64,000 bases of DNA from Cupriavidus basilensis (GCF_000876015.1 NZ_BBQM01000027.1:51845-115844), one strand, 5' to 3'; positions 16,602 to 25,103 are shown, counted from the stretch's first letter. Notes: generated from the sequence alone by a model not told the origin. Numbers and translations: made by a program.

Positions 16602-17774
16602 ATGACAGACGTAGCTACGCCTCCTGCCACGCTGGCACCGCCGGCCGATTCGGTCGGCATCGTCACGCCGCGGCGCATGCATTTCCCCGAGCCGCTGAAG
16701 CTGCGCAACGGCACCTCGATCGCCGACTACGACCTGATGGTCGAGACCTACGGCACGCTCAACGCCGCGCGCTCCAACGCCGTGCTGGTGTGCCACGCGC
16801 TCAACGCCTCGCACCACGTGGCGGGCGTGTCGGCGCACGATCCGCACGACGTGGGCTGGTGGGACAACATGGTCGGCCCCGGCAAGCCGCTCGACACCAA
16901 CCGCTTCTTCGTCATCGGCGTGAACAACCTCGGCTCGTGCTTCGGCTCGACCGGCCCGATGAGCCCCAACCCCGCCACCGGCAAGCCCTACGGCGCGATG
17001 TTCCCGGTGGTGACGGTGGAAGACTGGGTCAACGCGCAGGCGCGCGTGGCCGACCAGTTCGGCATCGCGCAGTTCGCCGCGGTGATGGGCGGCAGCCTCG
17101 GCGGCATGCAGGCGCTGGCGTGGAGCCTGATGTACCCGGACCGGCTGCGCCACTGCATCGTGGTGGCCTCCACGCCCAAGCTGTCGGCGCAGAACATCGC
17201 CTTCAACGAGGTGGCGCGCAGCGCCATCCTGTCGGACCCGGACTTCCACGGCGGCAACTACTACGCGCACAACGTCAAGCCCAAGCGCGGCCTGCGCGTG
17301 GCGCGCATGATCGGCCATATCACCTACCTGTCCGACGAGGACATGGCCGAGAAATTCGGCCGCGAGCTCAAGACCGACGACATCCGCTTCTCGTTCGACG
17401 TCGAGTTCCAGGTGGAGAGCTACCTGCGCTACCAGGGCGACAAGTTCGCCGAGTATTTCGACGCCAACACCTACCTGCTGATCACGCGCGCGCTGGACTA
17501 CTTCGATCCCGCGCTGGCCTTCGGCGGCGACCTCACGCGCGCGGTGGCGCAGACCCGCGCCAGCTTCCTGGTGGCCAGCTTCACCACCGACTGGCGCTTC
17601 GCGCCGAACCGCAGCCGCGAGCTGGTCAAGGCGCTGCTCGACAACAAGCGCCCGGTCAGCTACGCCGAGATCGACGCGCCGCACGGCCACGACGCCTTCC
17701 TGCTGGACGACGCGCGCTACCACAACCTGATGCGCGCCTACTACCAGCGCATCGCCGAGGAGATTGGTGCATGA
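16602..17774 (+). CDS. metX: homoserine O-acyltransferase MetX
   Basis: 390 residues, alpha/beta hydrolase fold. Transfers an acyl group from acyl-CoA to homoserine, first committed step of methionine synthesis. The nucleophile elbow GGSLGG places the catalytic Ser at 165; the catalytic His is in PHGHDAFL (about 363). Family motifs VCHALNASHHVAG, WWDNMVGPGKPLDT and NNLGSCFGSTGP are intact. In many betaproteobacteria enzymes called MetX use succinyl-CoA rather than acetyl-CoA, so the donor should not be assumed. Stop overlaps the metW start (ATGA). Control is by the SAM-II type leader and attenuator upstream. Confidence 0.97.
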   Translation: MTDVATPPATLAPPADSVGIVTPRRMHFPEPLKLRNGTSIADYDLMVETYGTLNAARSNAVLVCHALNASHHVAGVSAHDPHDVGWWDNMVGPGKPLDTNRFFVIGVNNLGSCFGSTGPMSPNPATGKPYGAMFPVVTVEDWVNAQARVADQFGIAQFAAVMGGSLGGMQALAWSLMYPDRLRHCIVVASTPKLSAQNIAFNEVARSAILSDPDFHGGNYYAHNVKPKRGLRVARMIGHITYLSDEDMAEKFGRELKTDDIRFSFDVEFQVESYLRYQGDKFAEYFDANTYLLITRALDYFDPALAFGGDLTRAVAQTRASFLVASFTTDWRFAPNRSRELVKALLDNKRPVSYAEIDAPHGHDAFLLDDARYHNLMRAYYQRIAEEIGA

Positions 17775-18382
17775 ACGCCGCTGCCAACCCCAACATCCTG
17801 GCGCTGCGCCCCGACTTCCGCGCCATCGCGCGCTGGATCGAGCCCGATTCCACTGTGCTGGACCTCGGCTGCGGCGACGGCAGCCTGCTGCGCGTGCTGC
17901 AGGACGAGCTCGACGTGCAGGCCTACGGCATCGAGATCCAGGACGAAGGCGTGCTGGCGTGCGCGCAGAAGGGCGTGCACGTGATCCAGCAGAACCTGGA
18001 AGGCGGACTGGCGCTGTTCGAGGACAAGAGCTTCGATACGGTGATCCTGTCGCAGACGCTGCAGACCATCCACAACACCGCGCAGGTCCTGCGCGAGACG
18101 CTGCGCGTGGGGCGCGAATGCATCGTGTCGTTTCCCAACTTCGGCTACTGGCCGCACCGGCTGTCGGTGTTCCGCGGCCGCATGCCGGTGTCGGAGGCGC
18201 TGCCCTACCAGTGGTACAACACGCCCAACGTGCGCGTGCTGACCATCAGCGACTTCGAGGCGCTCGCGCCCAAGGTCGGGCTGCGCGTGCTGGACCGCGT
18301 GGTGATGCACGAAGGCGTGACGGTCAACTGGGGGCGGAACTGGCGCGGCAGCCTGGCGGTGTACCGGGTGTGTGCCGCCTGA
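17771..18382 (+). CDS. metW: MetW, methyltransferase-fold partner of MetX
   Basis: 203 residues. Class I methyltransferase fold with VLDLGCGDGSLL (SAM-binding motif I), YGIEIQDEGVLACAQKGV and DTVILSQTLQ. FPNFGYWPHRL and the C-terminal GRNWRGSLAVY are typical of MetW. MetW is required with MetX for methionine synthesis in several proteobacteria and may activate it physically; a methyl acceptor has not been established. The ATGA overlap with metX indicates coupled translation and close stoichiometry. Confidence 0.95.
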   Translation: MNAAANPNILALRPDFRAIARWIEPDSTVLDLGCGDGSLLRVLQDELDVQAYGIEIQDEGVLACAQKGVHVIQQNLEGGLALFEDKSFDTVILSQTLQTIHNTAQVLRETLRVGRECIVSFPNFGYWPHRLSVFRGRMPVSEALPYQWYNTPNVRVLTISDFEALAPKVGLRVLDRVVMHEGVTVNWGRNWRGSLAVYRVCAA

Positions 18383-18476
18383 GGGCGGCGCGAAGGCAGC
18401 GCGAAGGTAGCGTGACGGCGGCCTGAACGGGCGCGTCCGGCCCTGGCGGCGCGCGCCGGCAGCGCGCGGCGCTTTG

Positions 18477-18529
18477 GCGTATTATCGAACGACCGTACTT
18501 TTTTCGGCATCGATTCAAACATAATACGC
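18477..18529. promoter_or_regulatory. inverted repeat in promoter region of the thioesterase gene
   Basis: GCGTATTAT (18477-18485) and its exact complement ATAATACGC (18521-18529) are separated by 35 bp and end 10 bp before ATG 18539. The AT-rich arms contain -10-like sequences, so this could be an operator overlapping the promoter. No regulator could be assigned. Confidence 0.4.
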
Positions 18530-18538
18530 AGAGACATC

Positions 18539-19372
18539 ATGACCGCCACCCAAGCCGCCAGCCAGCCCGTCCACTCCTTCGACCACGCGATCGCGCTGGA
18601 GCACGCGGGCGGCAATCTCTTCCACGGCCGCACCACGCCGGAGTACTGGAACATGATCGGGCCGTTCGGCGGCATCACCGCGGCCACGCTGCTGCAGGCC
18701 GCGCTCCGGCATCCGGCCCGGCTCGGCGACCCGTCCGCGCTGACCGTCAACTTCGCCGGCCCGATCGTGGCAGGGCCGTTCGTGATCGAGGCGCGCCCGG
18801 TGCGCACCAACCGCAACACCCAGCACTGGTCGATCGAGCTGCGCCAGGGCGACGAGGTGGCCACCACCGCCACCGCCTTCTTCGCCGTGCGCCGCGAGAC
18901 GTGGAACTGCGCCGAGGCGGCATTCCCGCAGGTGCCGCCCGCGCAGGCCGTGCCGCCGATGGCGGGCTTCGCGCCGGTGCGCTGGCTCGATGCCTACGAG
19001 CTGCGCCCGGTGCGCGGCGCCAAGCCGAGCGCCGAGCCCGGCACCGAGCATCCCGACAGCCTCACGCAGTTCTGGCTGCGCGACGCGCCGGCGCGCACGC
19101 CGGACTTCGCCGCGATGGCGGCGTGGTGCGACACCTTCTACCCGCGCATCTTCCTCAAGCGCGCCGGTTTCGTGCCGGCCGGCACGGTGTCGCTGACCAC
19201 GTATTTCCATGCCGACGCCGCCACGCTGGCCGCGCTCGGCGACAGCCACGTGCTGGGCAGCGCCCAGGCGCAGGTGTTCCGCCAGGGCTTCTTCGACCAG
19301 GGCGCGCAGATCTGGAGCCCGCAGGGCGAATTGCTCGCCACCTCGCACCAGATCGTCTACTACAAGCAGTAA
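18539..19372 (+). CDS. TesB-like acyl-CoA thioesterase family protein
   Basis: 277 residues, double-hotdog fold. The N-terminal half (HAIALEHAGGNLFHGRTTPEYWNMIGPFGGITAATLL, quoted here only as landmarks at residues 16-50) and the C-terminal half (LGSAQAQVFRQGFFDQGAQIWS, LATSHQIVYYKQ) are characteristic of the TesB-like thioesterase family that cleaves acyl-CoA esters. Asp/Gln/Thr residues expected at the active site (Asp of WCDTFYP, Gln of FRQGFFDQ) are present. The gene stands alone between metXW and ampG; ATG 18539 has no strong ribosome site (AGAGAC). Chain-length preference is unknown. Confidence 0.85.
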   Translation: MTATQAASQPVHSFDHAIALEHAGGNLFHGRTTPEYWNMIGPFGGITAATLLQAALRHPARLGDPSALTVNFAGPIVAGPFVIEARPVRTNRNTQHWSIELRQGDEVATTATAFFAVRRETWNCAEAAFPQVPPAQAVPPMAGFAPVRWLDAYELRPVRGAKPSAEPGTEHPDSLTQFWLRDAPARTPDFAAMAAWCDTFYPRIFLKRAGFVPAGTVSLTTYFHADAATLAALGDSHVLGSAQAQVFRQGFFDQGAQIWSPQGELLATSHQIVYYKQ

Positions 19373-19391
19373 GGCCGGCGGCCCCGCCGCG

Positions 19392-20648
19392 TCAAGCGGC
19401 GGCGCGCGCGCTGGCCTCGTAGCGGTGCACGGTGTTGCGCATCGCCCAGAGCAGCGCCACGCCCGGCAGCGCCACCACCACCGTGCTGAGGTAGAACGCC
19501 GGCCAGCCGAATGCCTCCACCAGGTAGCCCGAGCTGGGCCCCACGTAGACGCGCCCGACCGAGGCCAGCGCCGACAGCAGCGCGTACTGCGTGGCCGAGA
19601 ACGAGCGGTTGCACAGCGTCATCAGCAGCGCCACGAAGGCGGCCGTGCCCATGCCGCCGCACAGGTTCTCCACGAAGATGGTGGCGCCCATGCTCCACAG
19701 GTGCGGCGGCGTCACCGCCAGCAGCCAGTAGCCGAGGTTGGACACCGCCTGCAGCAGGCCGAACAGCATCAGCGAGCGGTACAGCCCCAGGCGCACCATC
19801 AGCGTGCCGCCGAACAGCGCGCCCACGATGGTGGCGGCCAGCCCGAGCGTCTTGTTGACCAGCCCGACCTCGCCGGCGGAAAAACCCACGCCGCGGATCA
19901 GGAAGGTGGTCGACAGGCTGCCGGCGAAGGCGTCGCCGAGCTTGTACAGCACGATCAGCAGCAGCAGCCACCACGCGCCCGGGCGCGAGAAGAAGTCGCG
20001 CAGCGGGCCGAGGATCGCCTCCTCGATGGAGCGCGGCATGCGCGCCGGCGATTCCGCCTCGGGCGCCCACGACAGCGAGAAGATGCCGATGCCCATCAGG
20101 CCGGCCATCAGGATGTACATCTGCTGCCAGCCCATCACGCGGTCGGCCAGCCACAGCGCCAGCCCGCCCGAGACCAGCATCGCCAGCCGGTAGCCCAGCA
20201 CCTTGACCGCCGCGCCCACGCCGCGCTCGGGCGCGCGCAGCACGTCGGTGCTGTAGGCGTCGAACACGATGTCCTGCGAGGCCGACAGGAAGGCCACCAG
20301 CGTGGCCAGCGCCGCCAGCGCCCACAATGCCTCGCGCGGCGGGCAGAAGGCCATGCCGGCGATGCCCAGCACCAGCCCGAGCTGCGTGACCAGCAGCCAG
20401 CCGCGGCGCCGGCCCAGCAGCGGCGGCGTGTAGCGGTCCATCAGCGGCGCCCACAGGAACTTGAAGATGTAGGCCTGGCCCACCAGCGAGAAGAAGCCGA
20501 TGGTCTTGATGTCGAGGCCCTCCACCGTCATCCAGGCCTGCAGGGTCCCGGAGGTGAGCGCCAGCGGCAGCCCGGAGGCGAAGCCCAGCGTCAGCATGGC
20601 GCCGATGCGGCGGTTGCGGAAAATGTCGAGATAGTCTTGGAAGGTCAT
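19392..20648 (-). CDS. ampG: AmpG-family muropeptide permease
   Basis: 418 residues, major facilitator superfamily with about 12 to 14 transmembrane helices. LGFASGLPLALTSGTLQAWM at the N-terminus, KFLWAPLMDRYTPP, SASQDIVFDAYSTDVL and KLGDAFAGSL are hallmark AmpG sequences. AmpG imports GlcNAc-anhydroMurNAc peptides from peptidoglycan turnover into the cytoplasm for recycling, and in many bacteria this controls beta-lactamase induction. It is divergent from the M48 protease gene (156 bp between starts) and convergent with the thioesterase. No ampR/ampC is nearby. Confidence 0.95.
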   Translation of the reverse strand: MTFQDYLDIFRNRRIGAMLTLGFASGLPLALTSGTLQAWMTVEGLDIKTIGFFSLVGQAYIFKFLWAPLMDRYTPPLLGRRRGWLLVTQLGLVLGIAGMAFCPPREALWALAALATLVAFLSASQDIVFDAYSTDVLRAPERGVGAAVKVLGYRLAMLVSGGLALWLADRVMGWQQMYILMAGLMGIGIFSLSWAPEAESPARMPRSIEEAILGPLRDFFSRPGAWWLLLLIVLYKLGDAFAGSLSTTFLIRGVGFSAGEVGLVNKTLGLAATIVGALFGGTLMVRLGLYRSLMLFGLLQAVSNLGYWLLAVTPPHLWSMGATIFVENLCGGMGTAAFVALLMTLCNRSFSATQYALLSALASVGRVYVGPSSGYLVEAFGWPAFYLSTVVVALPGVALLWAMRNTVHRYEASARAAA

Positions 20649-20804
20649 GAATCGGCGGCGATGGGCCAGGCGGGGCGCCGTGTATTATTGCATTACGCTG
20701 CGGCCGGGCCGGCAGGTGCCGGGCGCTTTCGCGGCGCGACCGCGCCGCCTGTTGCAAACCAGCCTGCAAACCACGTCCGGCAAACCGCTTCCGGGGAATC
20801 CTCC

Positions 20805-21791
20805 ATGTCCGATTGCCAGCATTGTCAGAACCGCCCCCGCCAGGCCGGGCTGGCGATGCCGCGGCAGTTCGCCGCGCTGGCGCTGGCGGCCTCGGCCGCG
20901 TTCGGCGCGCCGGCGGCCCTGGCCCAGGACGCCGAGCCGGACGACGGCATCCGCGTGCAGCGCGGCGGCGCGCCGGTGCGGCTGATCGTGCCGGTCGAGG
21001 TGATCGAGCAGCAGGCCGCGCAGGAATACGAGCAGATCAAGACCGAGGCGCAGTCCAAGCGCACGCTGGCGCCGGACGGCAACCCGCAGCTGATCCGCCT
21101 GCGCGCCATCGCCAGGCGCCTGCTGCCGCAGACCACGCGCTGGAACGAACGCGCGCGGCAGTGGAAGTGGGAGGTCAACCTGATCAACTCCAGGCAGGTC
21201 AATGCCTTCTGCATGCCGGGCGGCAAGATCGCCTTCTACTCCGGCCTGCTCGACCAGCTCAAGCTCACCGACGACGAAGTCGCCGAGGTGATGGGGCACG
21301 AGATCGCCCACGCGCTGCAGGAGCACGCGCGCGAGCGCGCCGCCAAGTCCGAGATCACCAACCTCGGTGCCAACGTGATCTCGCAACTGTTCGGCTTCGG
21401 CAACCTCGGCAACATGGCGATCGGCACCAGCGCGCAACTGCTCACGCTGCGTTTCTCGCGCGCCGACGAGACCGAGGCCGATCTAGTCGGCATGGACATC
21501 GCCGCGCGCGCCGGCTTCGACCCGCGCGCCGCGATCTCGCTGTGGCAGAAGATGGGCATGGTGTCGAAGGCGCCGGCGCAGCAGGGCTCCGAGTTCCTGT
21601 CCACCCATCCCTCCGGCCGCACCCGCATCGCCGAGCTGGAAAAGCATCTGCCCGAGGTGCTGCCGCTGTACGCGCGCGCGATCGAGTCGAGCATGGCGAA
21701 GCTGCCCGAGTACCGAGCCAACATGGCCAACCTGGGCGGCGCCCCCGAGGACAGCGGCGACGACGATCGCCAGAAGCCGCTGAAAAAGTAG
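20805..21791 (+). CDS. secreted M48-family metalloprotease
   Basis: 328 residues. The zinc motif HEIAH followed downstream by ETEAD gives the gluzincin ligand set of M48 peptidases (LoiP/YcaL and BepA-like envelope quality control). FCMPGGKIAFYSGLLDQL and STHPSGRTRI are also conserved. A hydrophobic signal peptide begins at a second Met (residue 18, MPRQFAALALAA, cleavage near ALAQ), preceded in this start by a Cys-containing hydrophilic stretch (CQHC). ATG 20805 has GGGGAA 8 nt upstream, yet a start at the inner ATG would give a more ordinary signal peptide. Likely periplasmic. Confidence 0.93.
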   Translation: MSDCQHCQNRPRQAGLAMPRQFAALALAASAAFGAPAALAQDAEPDDGIRVQRGGAPVRLIVPVEVIEQQAAQEYEQIKTEAQSKRTLAPDGNPQLIRLRAIARRLLPQTTRWNERARQWKWEVNLINSRQVNAFCMPGGKIAFYSGLLDQLKLTDDEVAEVMGHEIAHALQEHARERAAKSEITNLGANVISQLFGFGNLGNMAIGTSAQLLTLRFSRADETEADLVGMDIAARAGFDPRAAISLWQKMGMVSKAPAQQGSEFLSTHPSGRTRIAELEKHLPEVLPLYARAIESSMAKLPEYRANMANLGGAPEDSGDDDRQKPLKK

Positions 21792-21903
21792 GGCGGCAAG
21801 GGCCTCCGCCGCGCGGCGCATCGCATAGGATGAAGATGTGCGCGGCCCGCGGCGCGGCGCCGTGCCGCCTTTTCTCGTGATGTCACGGAGCAAGGAGCGG
21901 GAT

Positions 21904-22377
21904 ATGAAACGATGGATGCGGATCAGCCTGATGGCCGGCGCGCTGCTGGCCGGCGCCAGCGCGCAGGCGGCCGACCAGTTGCTCAACCAGCCGATCGACA
22001 AGGCGCTGGCCTCGGCCGAGGCCAAGTCGCGCGTGGATCCGTCGATCAGGCTGCTGTTCGGCTTCAACCGGCTGCCCGACGCGCAGGGCGGCCAGACCTA
22101 CAAGACCGTCAAGCGCATCCGCCGGCCGGTGGACAACAGCGGCGCCACCGGCGCCGCGCCGCCGCCCGGAGACGAGGAACTGTGCGCCACCACCTTCGTG
22201 CAGGCCGTGCAGGAGCTGCAGCAGCGCGCCATGAAGGAAGGCGGCAACGCGGTGGTCGACATCCGCAGCAACTGGAAGAACGACGAGACCGCCAGCGACA
22301 GCACCTATGTCTGCGCCAAGGGTGCCGCGTATATCGGCGTGGCGCTCAAGGGCGTGGTGGTCCGCACGGGCAGTTGA
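21904..22377 (+). CDS. secreted YbjQ-like small protein of unknown function
   Basis: 157 residues. AGGAG precedes ATG 21904. A signal peptide (MKRWMRISLMAGALLAGASAQAA) predicts export. The mature part ends in a domain with CATTF, ALQELQQ-like helix and GGNAVVDIRSNWKN, which recalls the YbjQ/heavy-metal-binding fold (helix followed by GANAVV). Two cysteines (CATTF and VCAKG) could form a disulfide. Homologues are, from memory, sometimes misannotated as an excinuclease ATPase subunit; nothing here supports that. It ends at a strong bidirectional terminator shared with argC. Confidence 0.8.
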   Translation: MKRWMRISLMAGALLAGASAQAADQLLNQPIDKALASAEAKSRVDPSIRLLFGFNRLPDAQGGQTYKTVKRIRRPVDNSGATGAAPPPGDEELCATTFVQAVQELQQRAMKEGGNAVVDIRSNWKNDETASDSTYVCAKGAAYIGVALKGVVVRTGS

Positions 22378-22387
22378 GTCCGAGCCA

Positions 22388-22419
22388 TGAAAAAAGCCGG
22401 CTGAGGCCGGCTTTTTTCA
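22388..22419. terminator. bidirectional rho-independent terminator between convergent genes
   Basis: Perfect 14-bp arms TGAAAAAAGCCGGC (22388-22401) and GCCGGCTTTTTTCA (22406-22419) around a TGAG loop. The A-run and T-run make it work for the secreted protein gene on the plus strand and for argC on the minus strand. Confidence 0.95.
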
Positions 22420-22447
22420 TCTACCCCAGACAACCGGACGGCGCCAC

Positions 22448-23395
22448 TCAGGCGCGCAGCCCGGTCGCCTCGTCCGCGCCCACATGCACGTTCATGCATT
22501 GCACGGCGGCGCCGGCGGCGCCCTTGCCCAGGTTGTCCAGGCGCGCCATCAGCACGATGCGCTCGGCCGAGCCGAACACGAACAGGTCGACGCGGTTGGT
22601 ATCGTTGCTGGCCTGCACGTCGAAGAAGCCGCCGTCGAGGTTGGCTTCGTCGCCCACCGGCATCACGCGCACGAACTGCTCGCCTTCGTAGTGCTTGCGG
22701 TAGATGTCGGCGATCTGCTCCGGCGTGACCTTGCGCGCGAGGCGGTCCGGGTACACCGGCACCGTCACGGCCAGGCCCTTGAGGAAGTTGCCGACGATCG
22801 GGCTGAAGATCGGCGCGTGCGCCAGGCCGGTCTGCACGCGCATCTCCGGCAGGTGCTTGTGCGCCAGGCCCAGCGAATAGGGACGCGGGCTGTTCAGCTT
22901 CGGATTACCGCCGGCTTCGAACTCCGCGATCATCTGCTTGCCGCCGCCGCTGTAGCCGGTCAGCGAGAACGCCGAGACCGGGTAGTCGGCCTGCATCACG
23001 CCGGCTTCCACCAGCGGGCGCACCGCCAGCACGAAGGCGCTGGCGTGGCAGCCCGGCACCGCGATGCGCTTGCTCGCGCGGACCTTCTCGCGCTGGCCGC
23101 GCGTGAGTTCCGGCAGGCCGTAGGCCCAGTTGTCGGCGGTGCGGAACGCCGTGCTGGCGTCGATCACGCAGGTATCCGGATTGGTCACGAGCGACACGGC
23201 TTCGCGCGACGCCACGTCGGGCAGGCACAGAAAAGCGACGTCCGCGGCATTCAGGAATCGTGCTCGCTCGGCCGGGTCCTTGCGCTTGTCATCGGCGATA
23301 CGCAGCAGTTCCACATCGGAACGGCCGGACAGATAGTCGAGCAACCGGAGGCCGGTAGTGCCTTCCTGACCATCTACGAACACTTTGAAAACCAT
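22448..23395 (-). CDS. argC: N-acetyl-gamma-glutamyl-phosphate reductase (short type)
   Basis: 315 residues. Reduces N-acetylglutamyl phosphate with NADPH, third arginine step after ArgB. Motifs: VFVDGQEGTTGLRL (NADP loop), FLCLPDVASREAV, IDASTAFRTADNW and VPGCHASAFVLA with the catalytic Cys. KHLPEM contains the catalytic His. This is the short type-2 form (about 310 residues) found in alpha- and betaproteobacteria. ATG 23395 is used; a 9-residue upstream extension lacks a ribosome site. It is separated from argB by 12 kb and transcribed alone, ending at the shared terminator. Confidence 0.97.
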   Translation of the reverse strand: MVFKVFVDGQEGTTGLRLLDYLSGRSDVELLRIADDKRKDPAERARFLNAADVAFLCLPDVASREAVSLVTNPDTCVIDASTAFRTADNWAYGLPELTRGQREKVRASKRIAVPGCHASAFVLAVRPLVEAGVMQADYPVSAFSLTGYSGGGKQMIAEFEAGGNPKLNSPRPYSLGLAHKHLPEMRVQTGLAHAPIFSPIVGNFLKGLAVTVPVYPDRLARKVTPEQIADIYRKHYEGEQFVRVMPVGDEANLDGGFFDVQASNDTNRVDLFVFGSAERIVLMARLDNLGKGAAGAAVQCMNVHVGADEATGLRA

Positions 23396-23490
23396 GGCGG
23401 ACTCACTCGGAAATACGAAGGTTCCCATGCCGGAATCGGACGGGAACCAGCATTGTAACTAGGTTGGGATGACGCTGCGGTGTCGATGCG

Positions 23491-23520
23491 GGCCTTGATG
23501 GGCTTTGATGGGCCTTGATG
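23491..23520. repeat. 10-bp tandem repeat, three copies
   Basis: GGCCTTGATG, GGCTTTGATG and GGCCTTGATG follow without gaps between argC and mqsR, about 30 bp before the MqsA operator. Confidence 0.75.
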
Positions 23521-23551
23521 CGGCGGCGCAGCGCGAATCCCTTGATCCCGA

Positions 23552-23566
23552 TAACCTAGTAGGTTA
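23552..23566. promoter_or_regulatory. MqsA operator upstream of mqsRA
   Basis: Perfect palindrome TAACCT-AGT-AGGTTA. It has the same arms as the E. coli mqsRA operator (TAACCT-N3-AGGTTA, from memory) and ends 7 bp before the mqsR ATG, so bound MqsA would block transcription. Confidence 0.85.
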
Positions 23567-23573
23567 AATTCGC

Positions 23574-23870
23574 ATGGAGAAACATAGGCCGCATTGCAAA
23601 TTGCAGCGCGTACGGAGCCTGATCGAAGCGGGCCGCGTCACCATCACGTTTTCGGCACTGACCGGCGCGGGCCGGATGGGACTGGACGAGGCGGGTTTGC
23701 TTGCCGTTGTCATGGCGCTTGCTCCGCACGACTTCTACAAGAGCATGACCACCTATGCTGACCACACGATCTGGCAGGACGTCTACCGGCCGGTCACGCC
23801 ATACGGCAGCATTTATCTGAAGCTGACCGTGATGGACGAGGTGCTGATCGTCTCTTTCAAGGAGCGGTGA
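23574..23870 (+). CDS. mqsR: MqsR mRNA interferase toxin
   Basis: 98 residues, same length as E. coli MqsR. RelE/YoeB-fold ribonuclease that cuts mRNA at GC-rich trinucleotides (GCU in E. coli). The block DFYKSMTTYADHTIWQDVYRP is almost identical to E. coli and includes the catalytic Lys/Tyr residues; LKLTV and LIVSFKER end the protein as expected. No frameshift or truncation, so the toxin looks active. The start ATG 23574 lacks a ribosome site and lies right behind the operator, suggesting a very short or leaderless transcript. Only 1 bp separates its stop from mqsA. Chromosomal toxin-antitoxin modules like this are often acquired. Confidence 0.97.
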   Translation: MEKHRPHCKLQRVRSLIEAGRVTITFSALTGAGRMGLDEAGLLAVVMALAPHDFYKSMTTYADHTIWQDVYRPVTPYGSIYLKLTVMDEVLIVSFKER

Positions 23871-23871
23871 A

Positions 23872-24273
23872 ATGAAATGTCCCAGTTGCGGCGCGGCTGA
23901 ACTGGTCGAGGCCGTACGCGACCTGCCCTACGTCTACCGGGGCGAGAGCACCTCGATCCCGTGCGTGCGTGGCCGGTTTTGTCCCGCCTGCGGCGAAGCC
24001 GTGCTCGACCTGGACCAGTCCGCGCGCGTGTCGGATGCCATGCTGGCATTCAACAAGCAGGTCAACGCCGCCATCGTCGACCCCGAATTCATCGCCGGCG
24101 TGCGCAAGCGCCTCGCGCTGGACCAGCGCGAGGCCGCCGAGATCTTCGGCGGCGGCGTCAACGCCTTCTCGCGCTACGAGACCGGCCGGACCCGGCCGCC
24201 GCTGGCGCTGGTGAAGCTGCTCAAGCTGCTCGAGCGCCATCCGGAACTGCTGGAAGAGGTGCGCGCCGCGTAG
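23872..24273 (+). CDS. mqsA: MqsA antitoxin, zinc and HTH protein
   Basis: 133 residues. N-terminal zinc domain with CPSCG and CPACG (residues 3-6 and about 37-41) binds MqsR. The C-terminal HTH-XRE domain (LALDQREAAEIFGGGVNAFSRY) binds the TAACCT palindrome; GGGVNAFSRYE is the recognition-helix signature of MqsA. AAGGAG lies before ATG 23872. Toxin-first gene order is as in E. coli. Autoregulation is strongly implied by the operator at 23552. Confidence 0.97.
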   Translation: MKCPSCGAAELVEAVRDLPYVYRGESTSIPCVRGRFCPACGEAVLDLDQSARVSDAMLAFNKQVNAAIVDPEFIAGVRKRLALDQREAAEIFGGGVNAFSRYETGRTRPPLALVKLLKLLERHPELLEEVRAA

Positions 24274-24297
24274 GCGCCGCGCGGAGCCGCCTGTTTC

Positions 24298-25074
24298 CTA
24301 CAGCGGGAAATCGTAGTCGATCGACAGCGGCGCGTGATCGCTGAACTTCTCGTCCTTGTAGATCGAGGTGGCGCTGGCCGTGTCGGCGATCTTCGGCGTG
24401 GCGAGGTGGTAGTCGATGCGCCAGCCCACGTTCTTCGCGTAGGCCTGGCCGCGGTTGCTCCACCACGTGTACTGCTCGGGCCGCGGGTCGAGCTTGCGGA
24501 ACACATCCACGTAGCCGTGCACGTCGAACAGTTCGCCGATCCAGCTGCGCTCCTCCGGCAGGAAGCCCGAGTTCTTCAGGTTGCCCTTCCAGTTCTTGAT
24601 GTCGATTTCCTTGTGGGCGATATTGACGTCGCCGCACAGCACGATCTCGCGCCCGCTGGCCTTGAGCTGCAGCAGGTGGGGCAGGAAGGCTGCCATGAAG
24701 CGGAACTTGGCGAGCTGGCGTTCCTCGCCGCTGGAGCCGGACGGCACGTAGACCGAGATCACGGCCAGGTGCGGATACTGCACCTCCACGTAGCGCCCTT
24801 CACTGTCGAACTCGGCGCAGCCGAAGCCCGTGACCACGCGCTCCGGCTTGTGGCGGGTATAGAGGCCGACGCCGCTGTAGCCTTTTTTCTCCGCGTAGTG
24901 GAAGTAGCCGTGGTAGCCGTGCGGCGCGAGGAACGCTTCGGTCATGTCGGCGGACTGGGCCTTGAGCTCCTGGACGCAGACCATGTCGGCGTCCTGCTTG
25001 CCCATCCATTCGAAAAAGCCTTTCTTGGCCGCGGAGCGGATGCCGTTGAGGTTGGCGCTGATAATCCGTAACAT
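24298..25074 (-). CDS. xthA: exodeoxyribonuclease III
   Basis: 258 residues. AP endonuclease and 3'-5' exonuclease of base excision repair. Motifs: ISANLNGIRSA, VQELKAQ (catalytic Glu), YSGVGLYTRHKPE, GDVNIAHKEIDIKNW, WWSNRGQAYAKNVGWRIDYHL and SDHAPL (catalytic Asp-His). All metal and catalytic residues of the exonuclease III family are present. It is divergent from pyrE with only 29 bp between starts, so their promoters must overlap; xthA-pyrE divergence is common in Burkholderiaceae. Confidence 0.97.
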   Translation of the reverse strand: MLRIISANLNGIRSAAKKGFFEWMGKQDADMVCVQELKAQSADMTEAFLAPHGYHGYFHYAEKKGYSGVGLYTRHKPERVVTGFGCAEFDSEGRYVEVQYPHLAVISVYVPSGSSGEERQLAKFRFMAAFLPHLLQLKASGREIVLCGDVNIAHKEIDIKNWKGNLKNSGFLPEERSWIGELFDVHGYVDVFRKLDPRPEQYTWWSNRGQAYAKNVGWRIDYHLATPKIADTASATSIYKDEKFSDHAPLSIDYDFPL

Positions 25075-25103
25075 CTCGGGAAATTTGAAATCAGAGAGAA
25101 AAG

